From positions 1-8,776 of the forward strand of contig JAKSCY010000520.1 in NCBI GenBank assembly GCA_022360355.1: a stretch of DNA of 8,776 nucleotides. Direction: 5' to 3'. Numbering within the stretch: position 1 is the stretch's first letter; every line of letters begins with the position of its first letter. The stretch comes from Chlorobiales bacterium. Its GTDB lineage: Bacteria; Bacteroidota; Chlorobiia; Chlorobiales; Chlorobiaceae. Shown one piece after another: positions 1 through 6,334 of this stretch. The notes beneath the pieces were generated by a model, which saw only the letters and a list, made by a program, of their open reading frames with translations, searched no databases and had not been told where the DNA came from. The position numbers and the translations under genes were made by a program.

Positions 1-1169
1 ACATCCACCTCAATCATCAGTGCGCAGTAGTTGCACATGATGCAGCGTGACCTGGTTTGTTGTCCTTCCCTGAATTTCCTGACGATATCCGGTTCGATGA
101 TGAACGGACGGGACATGGAGACGTAGTCCATTGAGCCGTTTTCGAGTGCTGCTGATATGTCTTCCAGCGTATGAATTCCTCCGACGGTAATGACAGGGAT
201 GGATATAGCTTGTTTTATCGATATGGCAGCATCGAGATTATAGCTGTGCAGCGGTTTCGGAGAGCGCATGGCAAATTGAATGAACGGTGCTGCAACCGGT
301 TTGAGAATCGCAGGTATTGTGCTGAACCTGAAACTGCTCGTAAACAGCGCTTCGACCGGTGGGTTCGGTCCTCTCATGATTGTAAGACCTTCCTCGACTA
401 CCCCGGATGATACCTCTATGGCATCGCAGCCGGAAGATTCAAGCAGCCGGGCAATTTCGACGGCTTCCTCCGTTCGCATGCCCCCCGGTCTGCTGTCGTA
501 GGCGTTGATCTTTGCCAGTACCGGATAGCTGCCAAGTGTTTTCCTGATACGGCGCATAATTTCCGATACTATCGTGAACTTGTTTGCGGTCGATCCGCCC
601 CACTGATCGTTGCGCCGGTTAGTGTGGTTTGAGAGAAACTGTGCAAGCAGATAGCCGTGGGCGAGATGGAGCTGTACACCGTCGAAACCAGCCCGTTTTG
701 CCCTTGCCGTTGCGGCTACAAAGTTGTCGATGATGGTTTCGATTTCCCGCTCATCGAGTTCATGGGGTGTTTCCTCATTGAAGATGAAATCTTTCCGGGC
801 CGAGGGAGCGACGGTTGGCTGGCCGGTTACGGCTGATCTGGTTTGGCGCCCACAGTGAGCGATCTGAAGAATAACCGGAACACCATATTCATGAACTTTC
901 TCGGTGAGCTTTCTGTGCGCAGGTATTAGCTCGTCGCTGTCAATCATCAGCATGTTTGACAGGCTGCTTTTACCGTCCTGTTGTACTCCGGCATATCCGG
1001 TGATTATGGCGCCTGTGCCTCCCTTGGCTAATTTGACGTAAAGTTTTTCAAGCGCTTCCGTCGGGGCGCCATGTTCGTCAGCCATGCTTTCATGCGTTGC
1101 GGAACGGATGAGTCGGTTCTGAAGAGTTATGCCTGAGATGTTTGCGGGTTCAAAAACAGCGGATGTCAT
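1..1169 (-). CDS. Old Yellow Enzyme-family NADH:flavin oxidoreductase, 3' end beyond the window
   Basis: I translated this frame from the sequence; 389 residues are visible and no stop is reached before the left edge. It is a FMN-dependent TIM-barrel ene-reductase of the OYE/YqjM class, cytosolic, expected to reduce activated C=C bonds with NAD(P)H. Visible signatures are NRLIRSATHE (residues 18-27), LQIAHCGRQ (101-109), the substrate/FMN histidine pair H168 and H171 in HLAHGYLLAQFLS with Y173 behind it, NRRNDQWGGS (184-193), and a late barrel strand VITVGGI. Near the edge, C376, C379 and C382 form a CxxCxxC cluster. Such cysteines occur both at the end of single-domain members and at the start of the Fe-S region of dienoyl-CoA-reductase-like members, so total length is open. 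The start ATG (1169-1167) shares four bases with the TGA of the upstream methyltransferase, which indicates translational coupling; no clear ribosome site is seen. The family call is firm; the substrate is unknown. Confidence 0.9.
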   Translation of the reverse strand, partial: MTSAVFEPANISGITLQNRLIRSATHESMADEHGAPTEALEKLYVKLAKGGTGAIITGYAGVQQDGKSSLSNMLMIDSDELIPAHRKLTEKVHEYGVPVILQIAHCGRQTRSAVTGQPTVAPSARKDFIFNEETPHELDEREIETIIDNFVAATARAKRAGFDGVQLHLAHGYLLAQFLSNHTNRRNDQWGGSTANKFTIVSEIMRRIRKTLGSYPVLAKINAYDSRPGGMRTEEAVEIARLLESSGCDAIEVSSGVVEEGLTIMRGPNPPVEALFTSSFRFSTIPAILKPVAAPFIQFAMRSPKPLHSYNLDAAISIKQAISIPVITVGGIHTLEDISAALENGSMDYVSMSRPFIIEPDIVRKFREGQQTRSRCIMCNYCALMIEVD

Positions 1170-1987
1170 GGCTGTTGCGTTTCTTTTGTTGCAGCTACCT
1201 GCCTGGCATCATACTGGAATATAGCGTCCGGGTTGTGGCGGAGTTTTCCAAACTCGGCTGATACCTTTTCAGGTGTTTCAGGTTTGATCATGCCATGTTC
1301 AAGCAGCGCAGGCGAGCCGCTCAGCAGACAGCGCTCCCACATATGAAGAAAATGGTTACGTTCAGCAGTATTTGTCATTCTTTTATCCATGACAACCGGA
1401 ACAGGTTTGAATGACTGAACGGACAATCCGGCGTCGATGCAGCAGGAGGCAAGGTGCATGCCGATATCGGGATTTCCGCCGAGCTTGTACTGCAGGCGGT
1501 TGAAAGAGCTCCAGTAGCTGTACAGGATGGTGCTGTGAGGGAAGAAATAGAGGCCCTGATTCACTACCTCGGTGCAGTAGAATTTTCCTCCGGGCTTCAA
1601 TACCCGTTGTATTTCCCGGATAGTCGGCACAGGATCGGAAAGATGTTCGAATACAAAGAATACGTAAGCTCCATCAAAGGTATTGTCGTCGAAAGGTAAA
1701 TTGTCGCCCTCGGCGGCAAACAGCTCAACCGTACCCATCTGGACTTCGTCCGGCAGGTTTGCAAGCGCTGTTTCAAGCTGGTAGGGCTCGCGGTCAACGC
1801 CGGTTATCCTTGCCGGTTTAAAACGTCTGAGCATGCAGCGTATCTGTGCCCCGACACCGCATCCTATTTCAAGGATCGAGTCATCAGGATCGAAGGAGAT
1901 TGTCGGATAGAGATACTTTTCGAGGAACTCAGCCTGCTCGAGCAGTCGCTGTCGTTCGGAGTCACTGTAGGAATGGATGTAGGACAT
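1166..1987 (-). CDS. Class I SAM-dependent methyltransferase
   Basis: A 273-residue soluble Rossmann-fold methyltransferase (methyltransferase type 11 kind). Motif I is LEIGCGVG (residues 39-46). The acidic end of strand 2 is D65 in ITGVDRE. Motif II lies around DNTFDGAYVFFVFEHL (101-116) and motif III is VLKPGGKFY (129-137). The roughly 130 residues after the core form a variable substrate cap. I chose the ATG at 1987. A longer frame opens with TTG at 2086, but its extra 33 codons read through a 7-base repeat tract into a Ser/Leu-rich low-complexity stretch, while homologues as I know them begin close to the SYIHSYSDSERQRLLEQA segment. Neither start has a Shine-Dalgarno. The stop overlaps the next gene (ATGA). 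The gene lies 118 bases after the radical SAM gene and is probably in the same transcript. The substrate is unknown; the setting suggests a pigment, quinone or lipid-like small molecule, but that is inference. Confidence 0.88.
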   Translation of the reverse strand: MSYIHSYSDSERQRLLEQAEFLEKYLYPTISFDPDDSILEIGCGVGAQIRCMLRRFKPARITGVDREPYQLETALANLPDEVQMGTVELFAAEGDNLPFDDNTFDGAYVFFVFEHLSDPVPTIREIQRVLKPGGKFYCTEVVNQGLYFFPHSTILYSYWSSFNRLQYKLGGNPDIGMHLASCCIDAGLSVQSFKPVPVVMDKRMTNTAERNHFLHMWERCLLSGSPALLEHGMIKPETPEKVSAEFGKLRHNPDAIFQYDARQVAATKETQQP

Positions 1988-1991
1988 AGGT

Positions 1992-2026
1992 GGAGAAAGT
2001 GACAAGTAACAGGAGACGAGTGACAA
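1992..2026. repeat. Degenerate heptanucleotide repeat tract (five units)
   Basis: Read on the plus strand, five consecutive 7-base units run GGAGAAA, GTGACAA, GTAACAG, GAGACGA, GTGACAA. The consensus is about GTGACAA; the second and fifth units are identical and exactly three periods apart. The tract sits in the 118-base gap between the radical SAM and methyltransferase genes and stops four bases upstream of the methyltransferase ATG. I recall similar GTGACAAGT-type tracts between genes of green sulfur bacteria, but cannot check this. The role is unknown. The rest of the gap holds nothing I can name. Confidence 0.6.
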
Positions 2027-2105
2027 AAAGCTTCTCGAATGGTTTTCCAGTTTAAGAAAAAGTAGCAAGAAGCGAAATGGTATCAAACCGAGGAGGTGAA
2101 GGGGA

Positions 2106-3509
2106 TTACAAATAAATTTCCGGTTTCAGCTTCTTTGTGAACCGGTTCATCATGAAATTGGCTAACCAGACCCAGTTGAACGGTTTGCCTTTCATGCGTT
2201 GCATGATGGCACGTCCTTTATAGACTTCCTGCTGAAGCTTTACAAAATTTTCAAGCAATTTTTCGCCCGATATATTTGTCGGTTCGAACATGTAGTGGTA
2301 GGTGTCGTATTTGTCCCAGTCGAAATGCCGCAATCTCGGTTTCATCTCGTCGAAATACGGGGTGCCGGGGAACGGAGTGACAAGTGAAAAGACAGGGAAC
2401 TCGATCTGGTTCTCCATGATGAAGTCATAGGTCATCTGGAAACTCTCTTCACTGTCGTTGTCAAAGCCGAACATGAAATATCCCTGTATCGCAACACCGT
2501 TCTTGTGAAGGTTGCTGACGACCGTTTTATAATTGCCAAGCTTGTTGGAGCCTTTGTGGACGGTTTTGAGGATTTCCGGGTTGAGCGATTCGAATCCTAT
2601 GCTCATCAAGTCACAGCCGGATTTTCCGGCAAGTTCGGCGACTTCGGGTTTGTGCAGGAAGTTCATTGAGATGTTTGCATTCCATCTGACGCCAAGCTTG
2701 GCCATCTCTTCAAGCAGCTCCATGAAATACTTTGGTCTGAAACTGATATTGTCATCCATGAAAGACAAGAAAATTTTTTCTTTCCCGAGACGTTCCTGGT
2801 GGTAACGCATTTCATCCAGTACCAGGTCTATCTCACGGTAACGGTAGTTTTTTCCATAGATGGTTGGTGTGGTGCAGAAGTTGCATCCTACGGGACAGCC
2901 CTTGGTGGCAAGAATAGGTATACGGTTACTGTACCTCTTTGCTTTTTTCGACTTGAGGGCAAGGCTGAAATTGGGATGCGTCATTGACGTCATAGGCTTG
3001 AGTGCCTGTGCACGGTAAACCGGTTTCATTGTGCCCAAAAGAATGTCAGTGGCAAGTTCTGTCCAGACAGACTCGATTTCACCGTATACGATGCTGGTGC
3101 AGTGTTCTTTTGCCTCGTCATGTGCCATGGTAGGGTGAACACCACCGAAAATTACGGTTTTTCTCTGGGCGAGTGCAGCATCACCGATTGCGTAAGCCTT
3201 CGATGCGTTGAGCGTACGGGAGGTTACGGCGACGACATCGAACTCCGAGAGATCTTTTGGAATGTGATCACCAATCCTTTCATCGATAAAGACGACATCA
3301 AAAAGCTCACATGCCAGAGTAGCGACCATGATGAGGTTCAGCGGCATGCTCACTGATCCGGAGTCCACCATCATGCAGGTGTTGCTTACCGGTTGTATCA
3401 GCAGCCATTTTTTTCGTGATTTCCGTTCCGAGGCAAGCTGCTTGAGTTGTTCTTCCGGGTTTCCGAGGGATTCAGGTGAAAGGATGGTCTCAGGCTGATC
3501 GATCTGCAT
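2106..3509 (-). CDS. bchR: Cobalamin-binding radical SAM protein, probable bacteriochlorophyll C-12(1) methyltransferase BchR
   Basis: 467 residues. An N-terminal B12-binding-like alpha/beta domain spans about residues 35-160, with MPLNLIMVATLA (55-66), a strand ending in ID at 75-76, and GGVHPT (122-127). It lacks DxHxxG, as is usual in B12 radical SAM enzymes. The radical SAM barrel follows, with the CxxxCxxC cluster C205, C209, C212 in CPVGCNFC, then IGFESLNPEIL (304-314), GYFMFGFDND (343-352) and TPFPGTPYFDEM (378-389). A basic C-terminal tail follows. The architecture is that of the BchE/BchQ/BchR/HpnP family. BchR and BchQ methylate side chains of chlorosome bacteriochlorophylls c/d/e. 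I prefer BchR because I recall that in Chlorobaculum tepidum bchR and ispD have close locus numbers, and ispD lies about 0.9 kb upstream here. That memory is unchecked, and BchQ or an unrelated paralogue is possible. GTAGG just before the ATG is a weak ribosome site. The family is certain; the symbol is tentative. Confidence 0.72.
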   Translation of the reverse strand: MQIDQPETILSPESLGNPEEQLKQLASERKSRKKWLLIQPVSNTCMMVDSGSVSMPLNLIMVATLACELFDVVFIDERIGDHIPKDLSEFDVVAVTSRTLNASKAYAIGDAALAQRKTVIFGGVHPTMAHDEAKEHCTSIVYGEIESVWTELATDILLGTMKPVYRAQALKPMTSMTHPNFSLALKSKKAKRYSNRIPILATKGCPVGCNFCTTPTIYGKNYRYREIDLVLDEMRYHQERLGKEKIFLSFMDDNISFRPKYFMELLEEMAKLGVRWNANISMNFLHKPEVAELAGKSGCDLMSIGFESLNPEILKTVHKGSNKLGNYKTVVSNLHKNGVAIQGYFMFGFDNDSEESFQMTYDFIMENQIEFPVFSLVTPFPGTPYFDEMKPRLRHFDWDKYDTYHYMFEPTNISGEKLLENFVKLQQEVYKGRAIMQRMKGKPFNWVWLANFMMNRFTKKLKPEIYL

Positions 3510-3584
3510 ACCTACGGATATGACTGATAGTGAAAATTACAGATGGCAATGAAGTACCAAGGTATGAAAAATTTTTAAAAACAT

Positions 3585-4031
3585 TCACTCCCTGTTCTTG
3601 GGCAGTACGGCAACGGTAAAACGGCTGATGCATACCAGCTTGCCGGCGTCGTTGGTGATTTTTATATCCCAGACCTGAGAGCTTTTGCCGAGGTGAAGCG
3701 GCGTAGCCTTTGCATGGACAAAACCCTCTCTTACGGAACGTATATGGTTGGCATTGATTTCCTGGCCTACTATGAAGCTTTTATCTCTTTCTATGCAATA
3801 AGATGCGGCTATGCTTCCTACAGTTTCAGCAAGGGCCAGTGACGCTCCTCCGTGCATGATTCCGATGCGTTGTATCGTTCGGTGGTCTACAGGCATTTTA
3901 GCCATCATGTAGTCACTGCCGATTTCGGTCATTTCAATGCCGAGATGCCTCGCCATCTGACCGTCAACGATCTGGGTGGTGTTGAGATCCTCAACAGTTA
4001 CCGGTGCGGTGAAAATCGATGATTTTTTCAT
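3585..4031 (-). CDS. PaaI/YdiI-type hotdog-fold acyl-CoA thioesterase (MenI-like)
   Basis: A 148-residue single hotdog domain, the normal length for the family. It follows the E. coli YdiI pattern closely: MPVDHRT (46-52), HGGASLALAETVGS (60-73) with the catalytic carboxylate E69, VGQEINANHIRS (88-99), and PLHLGKSSQVWDI (111-123). YdiI hydrolyses 1,4-dihydroxy-2-naphthoyl-CoA in menaquinone synthesis and is promiscuous with aromatic acyl-CoAs. Green sulfur bacteria make menaquinone-type quinones, so a MenI role is reasonable but inferred. I chose the ATG at 4031. The frame stays open to an ATG at 4100, but those 23 codons lie largely within the tRNA-Gly gene and read its T arm, which cannot be protein. 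No Shine-Dalgarno is evident. The start lies 39 bases after the tRNA, with no terminator seen between them; the radical SAM gene follows after 75 AT-rich bases. Confidence 0.87.
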   Translation of the reverse strand: MKKSSIFTAPVTVEDLNTTQIVDGQMARHLGIEMTEIGSDYMMAKMPVDHRTIQRIGIMHGGASLALAETVGSIAASYCIERDKSFIVGQEINANHIRSVREGFVHAKATPLHLGKSSQVWDIKITNDAGKLVCISRFTVAVLPKNRE

Positions 4032-4070
4032 GAGAAAAGCTGTTTTTCCGGTGTGCGGGATTTGCGGTTG

Positions 4071-4143
4071 AGCGGGTGACGAGACTCGAACTCGCGACAT
4101 TTTGCTTGGGAAGCAAACACTCTACCAACTGAGTTACACCCGC
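4071..4143 (-). tRNA. tRNA-Gly (anticodon CCC)
   Basis: 73 bases fold as a complete cloverleaf. The acceptor stem is GCGGGTG/CACCCGC, the D stem ACTC/GAGT, and the anticodon stem TTTGC/GCAAA around loop TTCCCAA, which gives anticodon CCC (reads GGG). The T stem is GCGAG/CTCGT with one G-U pair and loop TTCGAGT. The discriminator is U. CCA is not encoded; the next bases on the transcript are CAA. Scaffold and anticodon both indicate glycine. It lies downstream of tRNA-Met and 39 bases upstream of the thioesterase start. Confidence 0.95.
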
Positions 4144-4151
4144 GTCAGGAG

Positions 4152-4221
4152 AAAAGTCAAAAAGTAAAAGTAAAAAGTCAAAAATTGCAGACTGCCAACT
4201 GAAGACAGCTTACTGATGCGA
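4152..4221. repeat. Degenerate heptanucleotide repeat tract between two tRNA genes
   Basis: About ten 7-base units in one phase. On the plus strand they are AAAAGTC, AAAAAGT, AAAAGTA, AAAAGTC, AAAAATT, then GCAGACT, GCCAACT, GAAGACA, GCTTACT, GATGCGA. AAAAGTC recurs exactly 21 bases apart, and ACT (once ACA) recurs at every seventh position across 4191-4214. The first half is A-rich with an AGT core, the second is GNNNACT. This is the same style of tract as at 1992-2026. The function is unknown; it lies inside the presumed tRNA transcript. Confidence 0.55.
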
Positions 4222-4249
4222 TTTGAGACGGAAATCCGAAAAATATCCG

Positions 4250-4263
4250 GTTTGTCGACAAAC
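4250..4263. other. 14-base perfect palindrome GTTTGTCGACAAAC
   Basis: The sequence equals its own reverse complement over 14 bases and contains a central GTCGAC. It lies 30 bases past the 3' end of tRNA-Met and 106 bases before tRNA-Gly. With no loop it would be a poor hairpin, so a dimeric-protein binding site is more natural than a terminator; it could also be chance. No T-run follows that would support termination. Confidence 0.35.
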
Positions 4264-4293
4264 AAACAGTCAGGGTGTCGAACGTACAAAAAG

Positions 4294-4367
4294 TGGTGAG
4301 GGAGGGAGTTGAACCCTCGACCTCAGGGTTATGAATCCTGCGCTCTTACCAACTGAGCTACCTCACC
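4294..4367 (-). tRNA. tRNA-Met (anticodon CAU), elongator type
   Basis: 74 bases. The acceptor stem is GGTGAGG/CCTCACC, the D stem GCTC/GAGC with a 9-base loop, and the anticodon loop TTCATAA (CAU) sits on stem CAGGA/CCCTG, whose last pair is an A-C mismatch. The T stem is GAGGG/CCCTC with loop TTCAACT. The discriminator is A and CCA is not encoded. The normal first acceptor pair and the absence of three G-C pairs at the base of the anticodon stem argue against an initiator. A CAU tRNA could also be the lysidine-modified Ile(AUA) type, which sequence alone does not settle. Confidence 0.92.
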
Positions 4368-4381
4368 GATCACGGGCTGCT

Positions 4382-4410
4382 AATATACAAACAGTTGCCC
4401 TATAACACAA
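4382..4410 (-). promoter_or_regulatory. Candidate sigma-70-type promoter for the tRNA-Met/tRNA-Gly unit
   Basis: On the minus strand, TTGTGT (4410-4405) and TATATT (4387-4382) are spaced 17 bases apart. The -10 box matches consensus at five of six positions; the -35 keeps TTG only. The tRNA 5' end lies 14 bases after the -10 box, giving a leader of about 7-8 bases. The stretch after the -10 box is GC-rich (AGCAGCCCG), as is common for stable-RNA promoters under stringent control. There is no experimental support. Confidence 0.5.
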
Positions 4411-4445
4411 TGCTTTTTTTGCTGTTTAAAGCTTTTTTCAGCTCA

Positions 4446-5186
4446 TCATGCTTCTTGTTGCGACTGCAGCTTCGTATGTATCGCTTCCGCGAGGTGAATG
4501 TCCTCCGGGGTAGTGATTTTGATGTTGTGATATCCTGTTTCGTAGATCTTGATGTTCTGTTCCGGGAAAAATTTTTCAACCAGAGCGGCATCATCGGTTG
4601 CATAGCACTGTTCGAGCCTGGCATGTTTGTGGGCCTGAATCAGGGTTTTTGAGGCGAACCCCTGCGGGGTCTGCACCTGCAGCAGGCGGCTCCGGTCAAG
4701 GGTTTCGCCGAAAAACTCAGGGTCCTCGGCGATGTACTTGATCGTATCCTTTGGTTTTGTCGCGGGTACGCAGGCTCCGTATTTCGAGGACAGAGACGCA
4801 ATCTCGTCGATTTCCGAGGGCTGAATGAACGGTCTTGCCCCGTCATGAACCAGAATGGCTTCAGGTGGTGATACGACGGATTCAGCGATATGGCTTTCAA
4901 TGAGTTCTATACAGTTGAACACGGAGTCCTGGCGTTCCTTTCCTCCGGGTATAATGGCCTGAATCTTTGAAAAGCCGTACCGGTTTCTCATGTCTTCCAG
5001 CACCTCGATACTTTCAGGCTTGGTGGCGATAAATACTGCCTTGATGGATGCAGCGCGTTCAAATGCGGAAAGGGTATGATAAATGACGGGAAACCCGCCG
5101 ATTTCAAGTAACTGTTTACTGAGACCGCCCTGCAGCTTCATTCGTTTCCCAACGCCGCTTGCCGCGATAATGGCATATGAACTCAT
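4446..5186 (-). CDS. ispD: 2-C-methyl-D-erythritol 4-phosphate cytidylyltransferase
   Basis: 246 residues, near the usual 225-240 for the family. The enzyme joins CTP and MEP to give CDP-ME, the third step of the cytosolic MEP pathway to isoprenoids. Visible signatures are the nucleotide-binding loop AASGVGKRM (8-16) with R15, SKQLLEIGG (23-31) with K24, GGKERQDSV (81-89), VHDGARPF (113-120), TKPKDTIK (143-150), QTPQGF (172-177), TDDA (197-200) and NIKITTPEDI (221-230) with K223, all expected positions. AASG replaces the more common AAGxG start of the loop, a small change. It has only the cytidylyltransferase domain, not an IspDF fusion. The gene ends in two adjacent TGA codons (4448-4446 and 4445-4443). 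It lies 107 bases after queA; that gap shows no convincing promoter, terminator or ribosome site. No hairpin terminator is seen before the downstream tRNAs, so read-through is possible. Confidence 0.97.
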   Translation of the reverse strand: MSSYAIIAASGVGKRMKLQGGLSKQLLEIGGFPVIYHTLSAFERAASIKAVFIATKPESIEVLEDMRNRYGFSKIQAIIPGGKERQDSVFNCIELIESHIAESVVSPPEAILVHDGARPFIQPSEIDEIASLSSKYGACVPATKPKDTIKYIAEDPEFFGETLDRSRLLQVQTPQGFASKTLIQAHKHARLEQCYATDDAALVEKFFPEQNIKIYETGYHNIKITTPEDIHLAEAIHTKLQSQQEA

Positions 5187-5293
5187 AATAGCTGTGATGC
5201 TTCTGCTGGTTATCTATATTGAACGGCTTTGATGCATTGCCAGTAAACTTTCAGGGACAGGAATTGTCAGTTTGAAACGGTCAACATGGAGGG

Positions 5294-6334
5294 TTAATGG
5301 ATAAGCATGGCATCGCCATAAGCCAGAAAACGGTAATTTTTCTTCAAGGCGCTTTTATAGGCATCCATCAGCAGGCGATACTCGGCAAACGCGCTCACCA
5401 TCATGAGCAGGGTTGTTTCCGGCTGCTGAAAGTTCGTGACGAGTGCATCGGTAACTTTAAACTGATAAGGAGGATAGATAAACTTGTCCGTCCATCCCTG
5501 TCCGAACTTGATTTTGCCGTCGACTGTGGCGTTGGCTTCCAGCACCCTGCAGGTTGTTGTCCCGACAGCAATAACCCTTCCTGACTTGTTGAGCTTGGTT
5601 TCGTTGATCTCCATTGCCGTCTGATAGGGAATGTTGAAATACTCCGAATCCATCTTGTGTTTCGAGACATCTTCCACCTCGATAGCATTGAAAGAGCTGA
5701 GGCTTGGATGGAGTGTTATCTGGAGTATCTTGACACCTTTTTTCTTTATTTCCTCAAGCAGAGGCATGGTAAAGTGAAGACCCGCCATGGGTGCGACCAC
5801 TGCCCCTGTCTGGGAAGCGTATACCGTCTGGTAATCCTCACGGTCCGAGTCATCGGGTTTTCTTGAGAAATATGGCGGAAGCGGTACCGTACCGATTTTT
5901 TCCACCAGGTCGAAGACATCTATTTCAGGGTTGAGAAACCGTATGGTACGGCCTCTGGAAGTCGTGTTGTCGACTACCTCGGCAACCACATCGTCCTGGA
6001 AATATATTTTGTTGCCGACACGCACTTTTCTTGCAGGGTCCACAAGAACATCCCATAATCCGGCGTCCTTGTTCAGTTCGCGTAAAAGAAAAACTTCGAT
6101 CTTGGCATCGGTTTTTTCTTTCTGCCCGAAAATCTTTGCGGGAAAAACCCTGCTGTTGTTCAGGACAAGAAGGTCGCCTTTCTTGAAATACGAGGTGATA
6201 TCAGTAAATACTTTATGGTCGATTTCCTTCTTTCGCCGGCTCAGCACCATGAGCTTGCATTCTTCACGGGGAGAGACCGGACGGTCGGCGATTCTGGTCT
6301 TCGGTAAGCTGTATCGGAAATTTGAAAGCCGCAT
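5294..6334 (-). CDS. queA: S-adenosylmethionine:tRNA ribosyltransferase-isomerase
   Basis: 346 residues, full length. QueA transfers and isomerises the ribosyl part of SAM onto 7-aminomethyl-7-deazaguanine at position 34 of tRNAs with GUN anticodons, giving epoxyqueuosine. Visible signatures are MRLSNFRYSLP at the N-terminus, GDLLVLNNSRVFPAKIFG (53-70), LWDVLVDPARKVRVGNKIYF (93-112), TVPLPPYF (149-156), DYQTVYA (167-173), APMAGLHF (181-188), HKMDSEY (226-232), AVGTTTCRVLE (256-266), YPPYQFKVTDALVTNF (287-302) and YRFLAYGDAMLI (334-345). Its overall style matches Bacteroidetes/Chlorobi QueA. Several usually conserved spots differ: LHPSLSSF (208-215) stands where families have LHVGAGTF or LHAGLGNF, FQQPET where FHLPES is usual, and FAEY where FAGY is usual. 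The ATG lies about 40 bases after a candidate promoter start site, with no Shine-Dalgarno. The 96-base gap to the upstream gene holds that promoter. Confidence 0.97.
   Translation of the reverse strand: MRLSNFRYSLPKTRIADRPVSPREECKLMVLSRRKKEIDHKVFTDITSYFKKGDLLVLNNSRVFPAKIFGQKEKTDAKIEVFLLRELNKDAGLWDVLVDPARKVRVGNKIYFQDDVVAEVVDNTTSRGRTIRFLNPEIDVFDLVEKIGTVPLPPYFSRKPDDSDREDYQTVYASQTGAVVAPMAGLHFTMPLLEEIKKKGVKILQITLHPSLSSFNAIEVEDVSKHKMDSEYFNIPYQTAMEINETKLNKSGRVIAVGTTTCRVLEANATVDGKIKFGQGWTDKFIYPPYQFKVTDALVTNFQQPETTLLMMVSAFAEYRLLMDAYKSALKKNYRFLAYGDAMLIH

Noticed and set aside
2030..2073. Inverted repeat GCTTCT/AGAAGC followed by a T-run as a terminator after the radical SAM gene
   Set aside because: Only 6 base pairs with a loop of over 30 bases, which is too weak; chance is likely in this repeat-rich gap.
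1988..2086. N-terminal extension of the methyltransferase to a TTG at 2086
   Set aside because: The 33 extra codons cross a 7-base repeat tract and give low-complexity Ser/Leu-rich sequence; there is no ribosome site, and homologous sequence begins at the internal ATG at 1987.
2090..2104. Strong Shine-Dalgarno-like GAGGAGGTGAAGGGG on the plus strand
   Set aside because: No start codon with an open plus-strand frame follows at usable spacing; all genes here are on the other strand.
4032..4100. Longer thioesterase starting at 4100
   Set aside because: The extra codons read through the T arm and acceptor stem of tRNA-Gly, a common false extension (the SRVRVSSPA pattern).
4152..4221. CRISPR-like array
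   Set aside because: The units are 7 bases, degenerate and without spacers.
5187..5293. Separate ispD promoter in the gap after queA
   Set aside because: A TATAGA box is present near the ispD start, but no acceptable -35 partner at 16-18 bases; read-through from queA is equally likely.
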